Part shown: one piece after another, positions 17,047-25,940 of the stretch
How positions within the stretch are numbered: position 1 is the stretch's first letter
Layout: every line of letters starts with the position of its first letter
NCBI GenBank assembly: GCA_030620005.1
Contig: JAUXAJ010000009.1
Location: forward strand, 1 to 40,203
From: Promethearchaeota archaeon
GTDB lineage: Archaea; Asgardarchaeota; Lokiarchaeia; Sigynarchaeales; SOKP01
Direction of reading: 5' to 3'
DNA: 40,203 bases
The notes under the pieces: model-generated
Databases searched by the model: none
What the model saw: only the letters and a program-made list of their open reading frames with translations
Told to the model about the DNA's origin: nothing
Position numbers and translations under genes: made by a program

Positions 17047-17133
17047 ACTTAATAGTAAGAAAATAGTAATTAAATACTTTTACTCTATAAGAATTTAATA
17101 TCATGTTAGAGAATAGAATTAGAAATGAGATTT

Positions 17134-18228
17134 TTAAAGTAAAGTCACATCAGTTGCTTTTAAGCTAATATAAACGTCAGAATTGATTTTTAAATCTAAA
17201 TTGATTCGAGCGTTTTTTGTTATTGTGATTAAGAACTTTTCAGAATGACATTTTACAAATACTTGACATGTGTTACCTAGCTCTCGGATGTCAACGATTT
17301 TAGCTTTAAAATTATTGCGAAAACTCACGTTAGAAGGAGCATTTTTAGCTATAATTATGCTTTCAGGACGAATACATACCTTTACATTGCCCTCTTTTAA
17401 AGCAGATGCTGAAATAATCAAATCATTGATTTTCACTCGGTTTAACCCGGATTTTTGGTCAATCTTCGCAATACCAGAAAAAATATTTTCATATCCGACA
17501 AAATGAGCAGTAAATTCATCCTTTGGGGACGTGAAAATTTCGTCTGGAGTTCCCACTTGAGAAAGGACTCCATTACTTAGAACGCCGATACGATCCCCAA
17601 ATTTAATTGCTTCAAATCTATCGTGGGTGCTCAAGATAATAGTCTTTTCCCCATCATTCTTTACTTTTGAAATAAAATCTTCCAATAATACTACGTTTTG
17701 TGAATCTAAATTCGCAAAGACCTCGTCTAATAGTAAAATTTCCGGGTTAACGATAAAATTCATAGATATTGCCACGCGTTGAATTTCCCCTCCAGATAAC
17801 TTCCTAGCATTTTTTTTTTCTAAGCCTTTTAACCCCACAATTTTTATAATATCATTAACCTTAGAAATGATTTCTTCATTCTCCAGCCCGCGAACTTTCA
17901 AGCCATAGGCAATGTTATTAAAAACGGAAGTATTTAACACGACAGGCTTTTGTCGCACAAACGAGAATTTCTTACGATATTTAACTTGTTCTTTTTTAGA
18001 CAGGTTCGTTATATCCTTTCCAGAATAATAAATATGACCTCGAGATGGAGATTCAAGCAATCCTAAGATTCTTAATAGAGTCGTCTTGCCGCTACCATTT
18101 GGACCAATTATGACAAAACACTCTCCTTTTTTAACAGCAAAGGTAATGTCATTCAATACAGAGCTGACAGTATTATCCTTTTTTGCTACATACTCTTTTG
18201 CTACATTTTGAATTTCAAGAATGTTCAC
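17134..18228 (-). CDS. tupC: Tungstate/molybdate ABC transporter ATP-binding protein
   Basis: ATPase of the tungstate importer. Walker A GPNGSGKT at residues 42-49, signature LSGGEIQ near 143, Walker B ILLLDEVFANLD near 165 and the His switch in LSTHD. The last 120 residues form a MOP/TOBE-like regulatory domain (NNFKAKIVDIRELGN onward), common in Mo/W ATPases where it senses bound oxyanion. The start lies one base after the permease stop. The permease and the distant TupA (38086-39051) point to tungstate rather than molybdate; that specificity is inference. Confidence 0.88.
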   Translation of the reverse strand: MNILEIQNVAKEYVAKKDNTVSSVLNDITFAVKKGECFVIIGPNGSGKTTLLRILGLLESPSRGHIYYSGKDITNLSKKEQVKYRKKFSFVRQKPVVLNTSVFNNIAYGLKVRGLENEEIISKVNDIIKIVGLKGLEKKNARKLSGGEIQRVAISMNFIVNPEILLLDEVFANLDSQNVVLLEDFISKVKNDGEKTIILSTHDRFEAIKFGDRIGVLSNGVLSQVGTPDEIFTSPKDEFTAHFVGYENIFSGIAKIDQKSGLNRVKINDLIISASALKEGNVKVCIRPESIIIAKNAPSNVSFRNNFKAKIVDIRELGNTCQVFVKCHSEKFLITITKNARINLDLKINSDVYISLKATDVTLL

Positions 18229-18229
18229 G

Positions 18230-18925
18230 CTAATCCTCTCTCGCTTGTAAATGAGTTAACGCGAAATTTAATATAAAAGTAATGATAATGAGAATTAAAC
18301 CTAAAGCGATTGCCATGCCAAAATCGCCCATTCTCGTCTGCATGACAATTCCAGTTGTAAAAGTTCTTGTATTCCAGCGAATATTACCTCCTACTATCAT
18401 AACAGCGCCAACCTCAGAGATTGCCTGACCAAATGCCACGAGTATTCCAGCTATAATGGACTTCTTAGCTTCTTTTATTAACTCCCACCACAGTTGAATC
18501 TCATTCGAGCCTAGCGATTTTATTGTTTCTTTCAAATCAGGATCGACAGATTCAATTGCTGCTTTAGCCGTGCCGGTAATAATTGGAATCGCAAGTAAAA
18601 ATTGTGCCATCATCATTGCGGACGATGTATAAAGTAAACCTAAGGATCCAAGTGGTCCACTTTTTGATAATAATAGAAAAATTATCAACCCCATCACAAC
18701 AGGGGGGAACCCACTAAAAGTATTGATTAAATTGGTAAGACCTTTTTTCCCTCTAAAATTACGTATTGCAATAAAAGAACCAAGAGGTAACGATATCAGC
18801 GCTGCAAGGATAGTAGATGTCCCTGAAACGCGTATAGAAAGTTCAACAATGCCCCATATTTCAGGATCGAAAGTGAAAAGCAATATAAATGCTTGAACGA
18901 TCCCCTCAATGAACTCATTTTCCAA
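18230..18925 (-). CDS. tupB: Tungstate ABC transporter permease
   Basis: Integral membrane permease of 231 residues with about five helices and a binding-protein-dependent transport signature: KSLGSNEIQLWWELIKEAK with a following GQAISEVGAVMIVGG, the loop that contacts the ATPase. Length and sequence style match TupB-type permeases. It precedes the ATPase gene by one base and follows the amino-acid dehydrogenase gene by 21 bases, so all three may be one transcript. Substrate inferred from the TupA gene elsewhere in the window. Confidence 0.88.
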   Translation of the reverse strand: MENEFIEGIVQAFILLFTFDPEIWGIVELSIRVSGTSTILAALISLPLGSFIAIRNFRGKKGLTNLINTFSGFPPVVMGLIIFLLLSKSGPLGSLGLLYTSSAMMMAQFLLAIPIITGTAKAAIESVDPDLKETIKSLGSNEIQLWWELIKEAKKSIIAGILVAFGQAISEVGAVMIVGGNIRWNTRTFTTGIVMQTRMGDFGMAIALGLILIIITFILNFALTHLQARED

Positions 18926-18946
18926 ATTGAAACACTGTTAAATTTT

Positions 18947-20134
18947 TTAATATCTTTTATTCAATTTTTCCATTCTTTTAGTTCTTCGGTTTAAGTACTT
19001 CTTTATGTAGCTAAGAGCGTCATTAACGGCGTAATCGTAAGCGGAAAGATTTTTTTCAAGAGCACCCTTGACGATTTCCATGGCTTTTTCATCAATTCTC
19101 GATTTCACGAAATCAAATATCTCATCGGCGTTTTGCGCTATTTTATTCACACCTATAGCTAAAACTTCGCCAGCATTCGCAACAAAATCTGGAAACGCGA
19201 TTATTCCTTTTTCCTTAAGGATTTTTGTGATTCCTTTCTCATACGGTATGTTAGATGCGGGAATTATAGCCTTTACTCTTATTTTATCAATGTTTTCACT
19301 ATTTATCACATCTTGTCTTGCGCCGGGGATAAGAAAGTCTGAAGGATACTCAGATGAAAGTTCAAACAATTTTTCTTTTTCAACCTTGACGAGGTTTTTA
19401 CTTTCGTATTGTTTTACTAAATCATCTCCGAATTGATGTTTCAATTCTAATAATTTATCCAAGTCAAGTCCATCATCGTCAAAAATGCCACCATTTATTG
19501 TCGAAACTCCCGTTAACTTGTAACCTAACTCTTTTAAACTCATAGCTATACCTACACCGACTTTCCCAAATCCTTCTAGAATGATTCTAGGTTTATAATT
19601 TTCTTTAAATTCTCCTTTAGATTTCAAGTGGTTAAAAACCGCTTCAACACAATAACAAACCCCGTATCCGGTGAAAAGTTCTTCGACGGGAAATCCATTC
19701 TTTTTCATTCCCAATGGTTTTGGAGTTAGTTCAGGTTTGCCAATGATGGAAAAAATACGTTCAATATCTCTATCGTAAGTCCCCATATCAGGGCCACATA
19801 TGTACCGATCTTCTACGATATATGTTTTAATGGCTTTAGCGAAACTTGTTATTAGCAAATCCTTGTTTTTTGAGAGTGGATCAGCTTTAATTCCCGCCTT
19901 GGCACCCCCCACTTTTAACCTATAGGAGGCAAATTTGTAAGTCATGGCGCGTGCCAACCTCGCCAATTCCTCGACTGTAATATCAGGAGCCATTCGAATT
20001 CCTCCAGCAGGCCATCCGATAGCGGTGTTATCAATCACAAAAATGCCATTCATTCCCGTGCTTGGGTCTCTTAAAATCACGATTTTTTCTGGACCAAGCT
20101 CGTCTAAAAAATTATCGTTAAAATCGAAATTCAT
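18947..20134 (-). CDS. Glu/Leu/Phe/Val dehydrogenase family protein
   Basis: NAD(P)-dependent amino-acid dehydrogenase of 395 residues. The catalytic lysine region reads VGGAKAGI instead of the common GGGKGG; the acid region ICGPDMGT is recognisable, and a Rossmann loop EGFGKVGVG follows near residue 200. The C-terminal part closes with AFPDFVANAGEV, family-typical. It may deaminate glutamate or another amino acid; the divergent substrate loop leaves this open. It lies 21 bases upstream of tupB, which would place amino-acid oxidation and tungsten uptake on one transcript. Confidence 0.87.
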   Translation of the reverse strand: MNFDFNDNFLDELGPEKIVILRDPSTGMNGIFVIDNTAIGWPAGGIRMAPDITVEELARLARAMTYKFASYRLKVGGAKAGIKADPLSKNKDLLITSFAKAIKTYIVEDRYICGPDMGTYDRDIERIFSIIGKPELTPKPLGMKKNGFPVEELFTGYGVCYCVEAVFNHLKSKGEFKENYKPRIILEGFGKVGVGIAMSLKELGYKLTGVSTINGGIFDDDGLDLDKLLELKHQFGDDLVKQYESKNLVKVEKEKLFELSSEYPSDFLIPGARQDVINSENIDKIRVKAIIPASNIPYEKGITKILKEKGIIAFPDFVANAGEVLAIGVNKIAQNADEIFDFVKSRIDEKAMEIVKGALEKNLSAYDYAVNDALSYIKKYLNRRTKRMEKLNKRY

Positions 20135-20185
20135 TTTTATTTTCCACTTTAAATTGATACTCTTGAATTATTTAATTATTTAATA

Positions 20186-20527
20186 TTAAAATTTGTTCTT
20201 TTTTATCGTTTGTTCTTTTTTTGAATGCAATTCGCGAAGTTTTTGCTTCATATCTAGCGTTTCCCTTGCTGATGGATAAAAATATAAAGCACATAATCCC
20301 AATAGCATCATTAAAAATGGAAACACGCTTAATACAAACTTAATTCCTAAAATTGTCGATTCTGGTTGTATTTTGTGAATTATTTTACCGGTTTTACAAT
20401 CTATCGTGTCGTTTTTAAACCCAGTAATCAAAAGCATGGTAGATAGAACAGCTTGAGCGAGACCTATTAATTGTTTAGTCATCGTCAACTTAGCATAGAA
20501 AGTTACGAATAATGTAATGATTTAATA
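20186..20527 (-). pseudogene. C-terminal relic of a GPH/MFS sugar-cation symporter
   Basis: About 110 codons beginning in mid-protein (ITLFVTFYAKLTMTKQLIGL, then AQAVLSTMLLITGF, QPESTILGIKF, YFYPSARETLD). The order of an AQA helix, a QPxSxxxGI loop, a last hydrophobic helix and YPxxxE is the C-terminal end of glycoside-pentoside-hexuronide symporters. The preceding ten or more helices are missing; a stop closes the frame upstream. A TTG or ATG inside could still start a 98-100 residue two-helix protein, but I read it as a truncated transporter. Confidence 0.65.
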
Positions 20528-20594
20528 CTTAATTCTATTAATATTTACTAAAATAGTATTAGAAATTTTGAAATGACACGAAGAAGTAATTAAA

Positions 20595-21707
20595 TTGGAG
20601 TTAAAAGAAACTGTTAAAAAATTAGCTTTAGATATGGGAGCCAAGTTAGTGGGCGTTGGAAGTAGAGAAAGACTTAAAAACGCACCCCCTTCTGCTGATT
20701 TGGATTATTGTCTTCCTGGCACTCGGAGTTGCATCGTTTTTGCTTATCCTAATTCAATTGAAGCTTTAGAAAATTATTTTTCGAAAAAAGAGCGAATGAG
20801 CATTAAGAAGGAGCAATATTTTGCTTATACAACTGCGTGGAAAACTGCTCTCAAAATTGCGGAAGTTATTGAAGAAAATTCAGAATATAAGGCTTTTCCC
20901 TTGAGTCCGAACGGAAGGTATCGGAAAAAAGGTGGTGCTACTAATGTTTTATTGTCAGATACGCAATATCCTGATTTTTCTCTTAGATATGGCGCTGTTG
21001 CCGCGGGACTTGGACATTTAGGTTGGTCAGGAAATTTGGTTACTAAAGAATACGGAGGTTCATTATATTTAGGTGGTGTTTTAACTACAGCTCCTTTTGA
21101 GCCTGATCCGATTGCCGAAGAGAATAATTGTAATCAGTGTAAAATATGTGTGAAAGTGTGTACGACTGGCTATTTTTCAATTGATGAAGAAGAAGCCCCT
21201 GTAATTATCGGAGGAAGTAAAGAAGTATATGCTAAACGAGGTGTATACGCAAGATGCGCTATCGGATGTGCTGGATGGACAGGATTATCTGAGGATGGGA
21301 ATTGGAGCACTTGGACTCCTGACCATGTTTCATTAAAAAATTTGCCTGAAAAAGAATTCACTAACGAGTACAAGCAAAATCTAATGAGAGAATTGCTTAG
21401 TGGCAAAAAAACGCCATTAACTCATAGAAAATTTAACATTAAAATCATGAATTCTTTTGCCAGAGGTTTCGTAAGAACTGAAAATGTAGGGCTCCGTAAC
21501 TTAAAAGACACAAACCCGAGATGTGCTGGTTGTAATCTCATATGCGTTGCTGACCCTGAGAAGAGAGCGGAACTGTTCAAAATGCTGAAGAATTCGGGAA
21601 AAGTTTACATTGATGAGGATGGAAGAGAGTTTGTTAAAAAAATAGGTGAAAATGGAAAGGAGATCATTCATTATCCAATAACGGAAGAAGAATATTTTAA
21701 GATCTAA
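20595..21707 (+). CDS. QueG-like iron-sulfur protein
   Basis: 370-residue protein related to epoxyqueuosine reductase (QueG) and reductive-dehalogenase-like Fe-S proteins. Visible: an opening MELKETVKKLALDMGAKLVG, a mid region GAVAAGLGHLGWSGN typical of the cobalamin-binding family, and a 4Fe-4S ligand run Cys179-x2-Cys182-x2-Cys185-x3-Cys189. A further cysteine group (CAGCNLIC) lies near residues 313-320 and could complete a second cluster. The start is TTG at 20595. Unlike QueG there is no HEAT-repeat tail. A tRNA-modification role is not assured, and a different redox role is possible. Confidence 0.8.
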   Translation: MELKETVKKLALDMGAKLVGVGSRERLKNAPPSADLDYCLPGTRSCIVFAYPNSIEALENYFSKKERMSIKKEQYFAYTTAWKTALKIAEVIEENSEYKAFPLSPNGRYRKKGGATNVLLSDTQYPDFSLRYGAVAAGLGHLGWSGNLVTKEYGGSLYLGGVLTTAPFEPDPIAEENNCNQCKICVKVCTTGYFSIDEEEAPVIIGGSKEVYAKRGVYARCAIGCAGWTGLSEDGNWSTWTPDHVSLKNLPEKEFTNEYKQNLMRELLSGKKTPLTHRKFNIKIMNSFARGFVRTENVGLRNLKDTNPRCAGCNLICVADPEKRAELFKMLKNSGKVYIDEDGREFVKKIGENGKEIIHYPITEEEYFKI

Positions 21708-21829
21708 ATCAAAATTTTGAAAAACTATCTAATGTTTAACAGACCAATAGAAAAATAAAATAAATGCAAAATATTTTATCTAGCTAATAATAAAAATTAA
21801 CAACAAAACAATTGGAGTGGCATGCGTGC

Positions 21830-22675
21830 ATGAATGTGTGGATTATTGACCACAACAGCGGAACTACATTGCTGTACAATCCTCACATAGATCTTCTAAT
21901 CGACGAGGATTTAGTATCAGGATTGCTTACAGCGTTAAATAAGTTTACAATCGTGGAATTCAAACAAGGAATAGAATCCGTGGATATGGGCGGACTTAGG
22001 TGGGTGTACTCGTTGGATGAAGAATTCAATATATTGTTTGTCGCAGCGTCTGGTAAGGATGTGAACGCTCGAATTCTAAAGGCTCAATTAGATATCGTGA
22101 GAGACAATTTCATCCAAGAGCATGTGAAGGACAGGGAAAACTGGCGTAAAGGTGGGAATGTCGAGCAATTTCAGGGTTTTACACATGTTATAGATCATCT
22201 CATCTCCCAATGGAACGCTGCTGAAGAAATAATTCCAATTGCTAATTTCATGAATTTAGTGGCTGTTTTCCAGCAGATCTTGAGCATATGTTGGAATTTG
22301 ATCGAGACGCAACTGCCTTTGAGCAAACGACGGCGCATTCGCGCGAGAATCGAAAGGATGTTCGAGAATTATCACAACAACGATTATGTAAAGAAGCACT
22401 CAGAGTTGAAGAAAGTAACGCTCAGCACCGTGAGCGGTATCAACATTGCCGATGTGGATCCGATGAAATGCAACCCGCATGTGATTGGAAAACAGTTTGC
22501 AAACTTGGTCAAGAGGGTAATTGGTATAATTAAACTTGAGATGGGAGAAGAATTGAGCACGATATTCTTTCTCAAGGGAGGTCTATATGATTACGTCGTG
22601 AAAAACTACCAATTGTTAAAAGAACTGAATTTAGATGGTTTCTTAGTGCGTTTGTTGCTACAGAGTAAGGGTTGA
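21830..22675 (+). CDS. Longin-like domain protein
   Basis: 281 residues from the ATG at 21830. The first 100 (WIIDHNSGTTLLYN, LVSGLLTAL, WVYSLDEEFNILFVA, a long helix ending in an NFIQEH segment) have the strand-helix order of a longin/roadblock-type fold. Asgard genomes carry many such proteins, which I recall as an N-terminal longin module followed by a helical region, as here (about 110-281). Longin domains in eukaryotes act in trafficking and small-GTPase complexes, so the small GTPase at 24958 is a candidate partner (inference). Codon use looks richer in G and C than its neighbours, which may mean recent acquisition or high expression. A TTG at 21812 would add six residues. Confidence 0.62.
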   Translation: MNVWIIDHNSGTTLLYNPHIDLLIDEDLVSGLLTALNKFTIVEFKQGIESVDMGGLRWVYSLDEEFNILFVAASGKDVNARILKAQLDIVRDNFIQEHVKDRENWRKGGNVEQFQGFTHVIDHLISQWNAAEEIIPIANFMNLVAVFQQILSICWNLIETQLPLSKRRRIRARIERMFENYHNNDYVKKHSELKKVTLSTVSGINIADVDPMKCNPHVIGKQFANLVKRVIGIIKLEMGEELSTIFFLKGGLYDYVVKNYQLLKELNLDGFLVRLLLQSKG

Positions 22676-22678
22676 AAT

Positions 22679-22825
22679 TTAAAGGGTTCCAATAATATAA
22701 TTTTTAATATGAAAATTAATTGAAGATTCAAAATGAGAAAGGTGAATCCTTTCTTCGTTTTCCATGTTTTCCAATTTGTTTTGAACTATATTTAATTTCT
22801 TTCTTTCTTTTTTTCTTAAATTCAT
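22679..22825 (-). CDS. Possible small basic/acidic ORF, 48 codons
   Basis: A minus-strand ATG frame of 48 codons (MNLRKKERKKLNIVQNKLEN, then acidic and mixed residues, ending IIGTL) lies between the longin-like gene and the D-aminoacylase. The ATG is preceded by an AT-rich ttatataat-like element about 30 bases upstream, at a spacing suiting a short-leader archaeal transcript. No homologue is known to me. In such AT-rich DNA a 48-codon frame may be chance. Confidence 0.3.
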   Translation of the reverse strand: MNLRKKERKKLNIVQNKLENMENEERIHLSHFESSINFHIKNYIIGTL

Positions 22826-22942
22826 ATCTTACTTCTAATAAAAATATATTATATAAAATACTATTAAACTATAAAATTCAATATTAATATGTAAAAAAAA
22901 GAGTTTTGTAAATATAACTGCATTAAGAGGAACAAATTTACT

Positions 22943-24562
22943 ATGAACTCAATTTTAGTCAAGAATGGAAAAATAATCAGCGGCACTGGAAATCCCTGGT
23001 TTAAATCGGATTTGTTAATTGACAGGGGCAAAATTAAGAAGATCTCTCGAAATATTAAAGAGACCGGTGTTGAAGAAGTGATTGACGCTTCAAGACTTAT
23101 CGTTTCACCTGGTTTTATTGATATTCATACACATTCAGATTTTACGATTTTGTCAAGCCGTGGTGAAAATGTATTAACGCAAGGAGTGACGACTCACGTA
23201 ATTGGAAATTGTGGGTTTTCAATGACGCCAATGAATCCAAATTTGTCAAAAGATGATGATACATACGATACATATATTTCAATGCTTGGAGTAAAGGATC
23301 GTGAGTTAAAATACTTTAATTTAAACGATTACATGGAAGATTTAAAGCAAAGAGGAATTCCTATTAATGTGATACCATTTGTTGGTCATTCAATGCTAAG
23401 ACTTCACGTGTTAGGATTGGAGAATAGAGCGCCAAACTCTAATGAATTGCAAGAAATGAAAGACCTCCTCGAAGATGAAATGAAGTTTGGAGCATTTGGC
23501 ATGTCCACGGGGTTAGATTATCCGCCAGGGTCTTTTGCTAAAACCGATGAAATAATTGAACTATGCAAAATAGTTAATAAATACCATGGAATTTATGCCA
23601 CGCATTTTAGAGGATTTCCTAGCGGATTGAATAAGGCTACTAAGGAAGTAATTAAAATCGCTAAATCAGGAATTCCTGTTGAGATTAATCATTTTAAACC
23701 GTTTGGTTTTTGGCCTGGAGACATAAAAAAAGCCTATAAATTAGTAGAAAAAGCACGCGAGGAAAATTTAGACATTACTTTTGATGTCTTTCCACACGCA
23801 TCAAACCATACTTTCTTATTAGCGTTGGTTCCACCCTGGGTCTATCTTTCAAAAGCAAGGATAGATATTCCAAGGGCAATTGATACGTTAAAAAAAACTA
23901 GGAAGGATAACGATTTAAGAAATAAAATCTATAAGGAAATTGACTTAATTGTCTCTAGTTTTCTAAAAATAAAGGAAAAAGAAGATTGGAAGAAAGTATA
24001 TATTAACGCTCACAAAAGCAAAAAATATAACGCGAAAACCGTATATCAAAATTCAACTGAATATGACATGGATCCGAGAGAAGTCATCATCGATGTTTTA
24101 ATCGATTCTGAGGGTAGTGCGGGAGGTACTTATCTTTCAATGACTGAAGAGGAGAATATTACCACTATTACTCATTCACTTTCAATTTTCGCTTCAGATG
24201 GCAGGATACTACCAGAAAAAAATTTGGAATATTTTCCAAATCCGTATTGTAATGGTACTTTTACTAGAGTGTTAGGAAAATATGTTAGAGAAGAAAAATT
24301 GCTCACGTTACACGATGCAATTAGAAGAATGACCTCCTATCCGGCTCAAAAATTGGGTTTGAAAGATCGTGGTTTGTTAAAAGAAGGATATTGGGCAGAT
24401 ATCACCATTTTTGATGCAAACAAAATAATCGATAAGGCTACTTATGAGAATCCTCGATTGTTATCTGAAGGAGTTGAATACGTTTTTATTAATGGTATAT
24501 GTGCGTTAAATAAAGGAATTTTTACTGGATCGTTATCAGGAATGCCATTAAAAAAAAGATAA
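22943..24562 (+). CDS. N-acyl-D-amino-acid deacylase (amidohydrolase)
   Basis: Amidohydrolase of 539 residues. Metal motif FIDIHTHSD with His62, His64 and Asp66, a conserved NCGFSMTP cysteine segment (metal-bridging Cys in D-aminoacylases), the HFRG and INHFKPFG histidines, and a late catalytic ASDGRI. The C-terminal ADITIFD strand closes the composite beta-sandwich. Such enzymes release free D-amino acids from N-acyl forms, or act on related amides. It is followed after 18 bases by a small membrane protein, then by the GTPase gene. The ATG has an AG-rich upstream stretch (gaggaac). Confidence 0.88.
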   Translation: MNSILVKNGKIISGTGNPWFKSDLLIDRGKIKKISRNIKETGVEEVIDASRLIVSPGFIDIHTHSDFTILSSRGENVLTQGVTTHVIGNCGFSMTPMNPNLSKDDDTYDTYISMLGVKDRELKYFNLNDYMEDLKQRGIPINVIPFVGHSMLRLHVLGLENRAPNSNELQEMKDLLEDEMKFGAFGMSTGLDYPPGSFAKTDEIIELCKIVNKYHGIYATHFRGFPSGLNKATKEVIKIAKSGIPVEINHFKPFGFWPGDIKKAYKLVEKAREENLDITFDVFPHASNHTFLLALVPPWVYLSKARIDIPRAIDTLKKTRKDNDLRNKIYKEIDLIVSSFLKIKEKEDWKKVYINAHKSKKYNAKTVYQNSTEYDMDPREVIIDVLIDSEGSAGGTYLSMTEEENITTITHSLSIFASDGRILPEKNLEYFPNPYCNGTFTRVLGKYVREEKLLTLHDAIRRMTSYPAQKLGLKDRGLLKEGYWADITIFDANKIIDKATYENPRLLSEGVEYVFINGICALNKGIFTGSLSGMPLKKR

Positions 24563-24580
24563 TGCCACTGGCAGACCGAA

Positions 24581-24856
24581 ATGGACAGTTACCAACAAGA
24601 AATGCGAAGAGAATCAATGAAAGCAGGTATTACAGGCTTCAATGGAATTTATCATTTTTTCTTTACACCAATATTGTATGCTTTAGCATGGGTCTTCTAT
24701 TTCATAGGAATTATAATGATTTACATGGAGTGGTTTGGAGTAGGCGCATGTATTTTAATAAATGATCTAACTCTCAGGTTTATATGGAACGTTTTCGATC
24801 TGTTTGTATTTCTTGGAGTTTATTTCATATACCACGGTGTTAGACAGCATATATAA
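24581..24856 (+). CDS. Small two-helix membrane protein
   Basis: A 91-residue frame from the ATG at 24581, 18 bases after the D-aminoacylase stop. It has a charged N-terminus (MDSYQQEMRRESMK), a hydrophobic stretch around 29-50 and another around 69-85, consistent with two membrane helices and a short tail ending in RQHI. I recognise no family. It reads better as a protein than the overlapping frame starting at 24562. The GTPase gene starts about 100 bases downstream on the same strand, so it could tether a complex; that is speculation. Confidence 0.5.
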   Translation: MDSYQQEMRRESMKAGITGFNGIYHFFFTPILYALAWVFYFIGIIMIYMEWFGVGACILINDLTLRFIWNVFDLFVFLGVYFIYHGVRQHI

Positions 24857-24957
24857 GAATTCTATTAAAAAACCATAGAACCATTATAAATTCTAGTACA
24901 AAAGTTTATCTAAGAAAAATGTTATATCTATTTTAAAATATCAAGAAGGGTTTAACA

Positions 24958-25560
24958 TTGACACGAGACAACTTGGCAAGAGATAACTACGATTACTTAT
25001 TTAAGATCTCACTCTTAGGAGAAGGGGGCGTTGGGAAGACAACTCTTATTCGCAGATATATCAATGGTATATTCATGGAGGATACAAAAATGACGATTGG
25101 AGTTGATTTTTACTCCAATATCGTTAAAATTGAAGATAATGACGGGATTAATGTCTGCCAGTTTATCATATGGGATTTAGGTGGACAACAACAATTTAAA
25201 GTCATACACGAAAGCTATTTACGTGGAACGATAGGGGCGTTGTTTTTATTTGATATGTCCAGACCTATTACATTGGCTTCACAAATAGAAGAATGGTTAT
25301 CCATGTTAGAAGGAGTTGGGTCAAATGACATTCCAATTTTTCTAATCGGGTCAAAATACGACCTAATAAGGGGTGATAAAGATCGATTCTGTATAATCAA
25401 TGAATTGGCTTTAGAATTTAAAAGTAAATATAATTTCGATGAATATTATTTAACATCATCAAAAACAGGGTTTGGGATTAAAAAGCCATTCTTGCATTTG
25501 GTAAGTGAAATGCTCTCAAGATACAAGGCTAAAAAGCAAGGAGCGCCACCTTCTATATAA
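24958..25560 (+). CDS. Ras-superfamily small GTPase (Rab/Arf-like)
   Basis: 200-residue GTPase. G1 GEGGVGKTT at 21-29; G2 with the conserved Thr in TIGVDFYSN; G3 WDLGGQ at 72-77; G4 GSKYD at 131-135 (Ser in place of the usual Asn); G5 TSSK at 166-169. TIGVDF resembles Rab switch I, while DLGGQ resembles Arf and G-alpha rather than Ras-Rab DTAGQ. No C-terminal prenylation cysteine is present, so membrane attachment would need a partner. Start is TTG at 24958, after an AT-rich leader. Asgard genomes encode many such GTPases. The candidate partners here are the longin-like and small membrane proteins (inference). Confidence 0.92.
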   Translation: MTRDNLARDNYDYLFKISLLGEGGVGKTTLIRRYINGIFMEDTKMTIGVDFYSNIVKIEDNDGINVCQFIIWDLGGQQQFKVIHESYLRGTIGALFLFDMSRPITLASQIEEWLSMLEGVGSNDIPIFLIGSKYDLIRGDKDRFCIINELALEFKSKYNFDEYYLTSSKTGFGIKKPFLHLVSEMLSRYKAKKQGAPPSI

Positions 25561-25940
25561 ACCTACTTCGTGTAATTTTTGCCCTATTAGGCATCTATAA
25601 AGATTTTAAAATTAATTTATGGATTAAAAAAATTAATTAATTTTAACGTATTAGCTAATAATAACTGAAGAACCTTATCTGTAATCCTTATTTTGTAATT
25701 ACATGATAAATCCAACTTAGCTTCATTTTTTTGTCTTATTATATACACTAGTCTCGCCGCGATAAAATAACACTACCTATTTTTCATTTAAATGTAAATA
25801 CTTAAGGATTTTTTAATATATTCCATGTAAAGTACAAATAAACAAACTTTATTAAAATTGATAAATGATATTTAATATTTTTAATAGAAAAAAAGGATTA
25901 TATAAAACTAAGGAAAAATTTAAGGCGCTGAATTATTATT
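25561..25940. other. Intergenic region, possible short coding relic
   Basis: 380 bases of AT-rich DNA between the GTPase and the M28 peptidase. On the minus strand a 51-codon frame without a start codon (ARLVYIIRQKNEAKLDLS..., 25617-25772) ends at 25617. It has a protein-like mix of residues but no family I recognise, and could be chance. The right end holds the M28 promoter. Confidence 0.3.
25898..25907 (+). promoter_or_regulatory. TATA box for the M28 peptidase
   Basis: ttatataaaa preceded by an A/G-rich BRE-like stretch (aaaaaaagga), 34 bases before the ATG at 25941. Initiation about 25 bases downstream would give a very short leader. Confidence 0.5.

Noticed and set aside
24562..24765. 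67-codon frame beginning at the end of the D-aminoacylase
   Set aside because: It overlaps the better 91-codon membrane-protein frame and its translation has no clear helices or motif.
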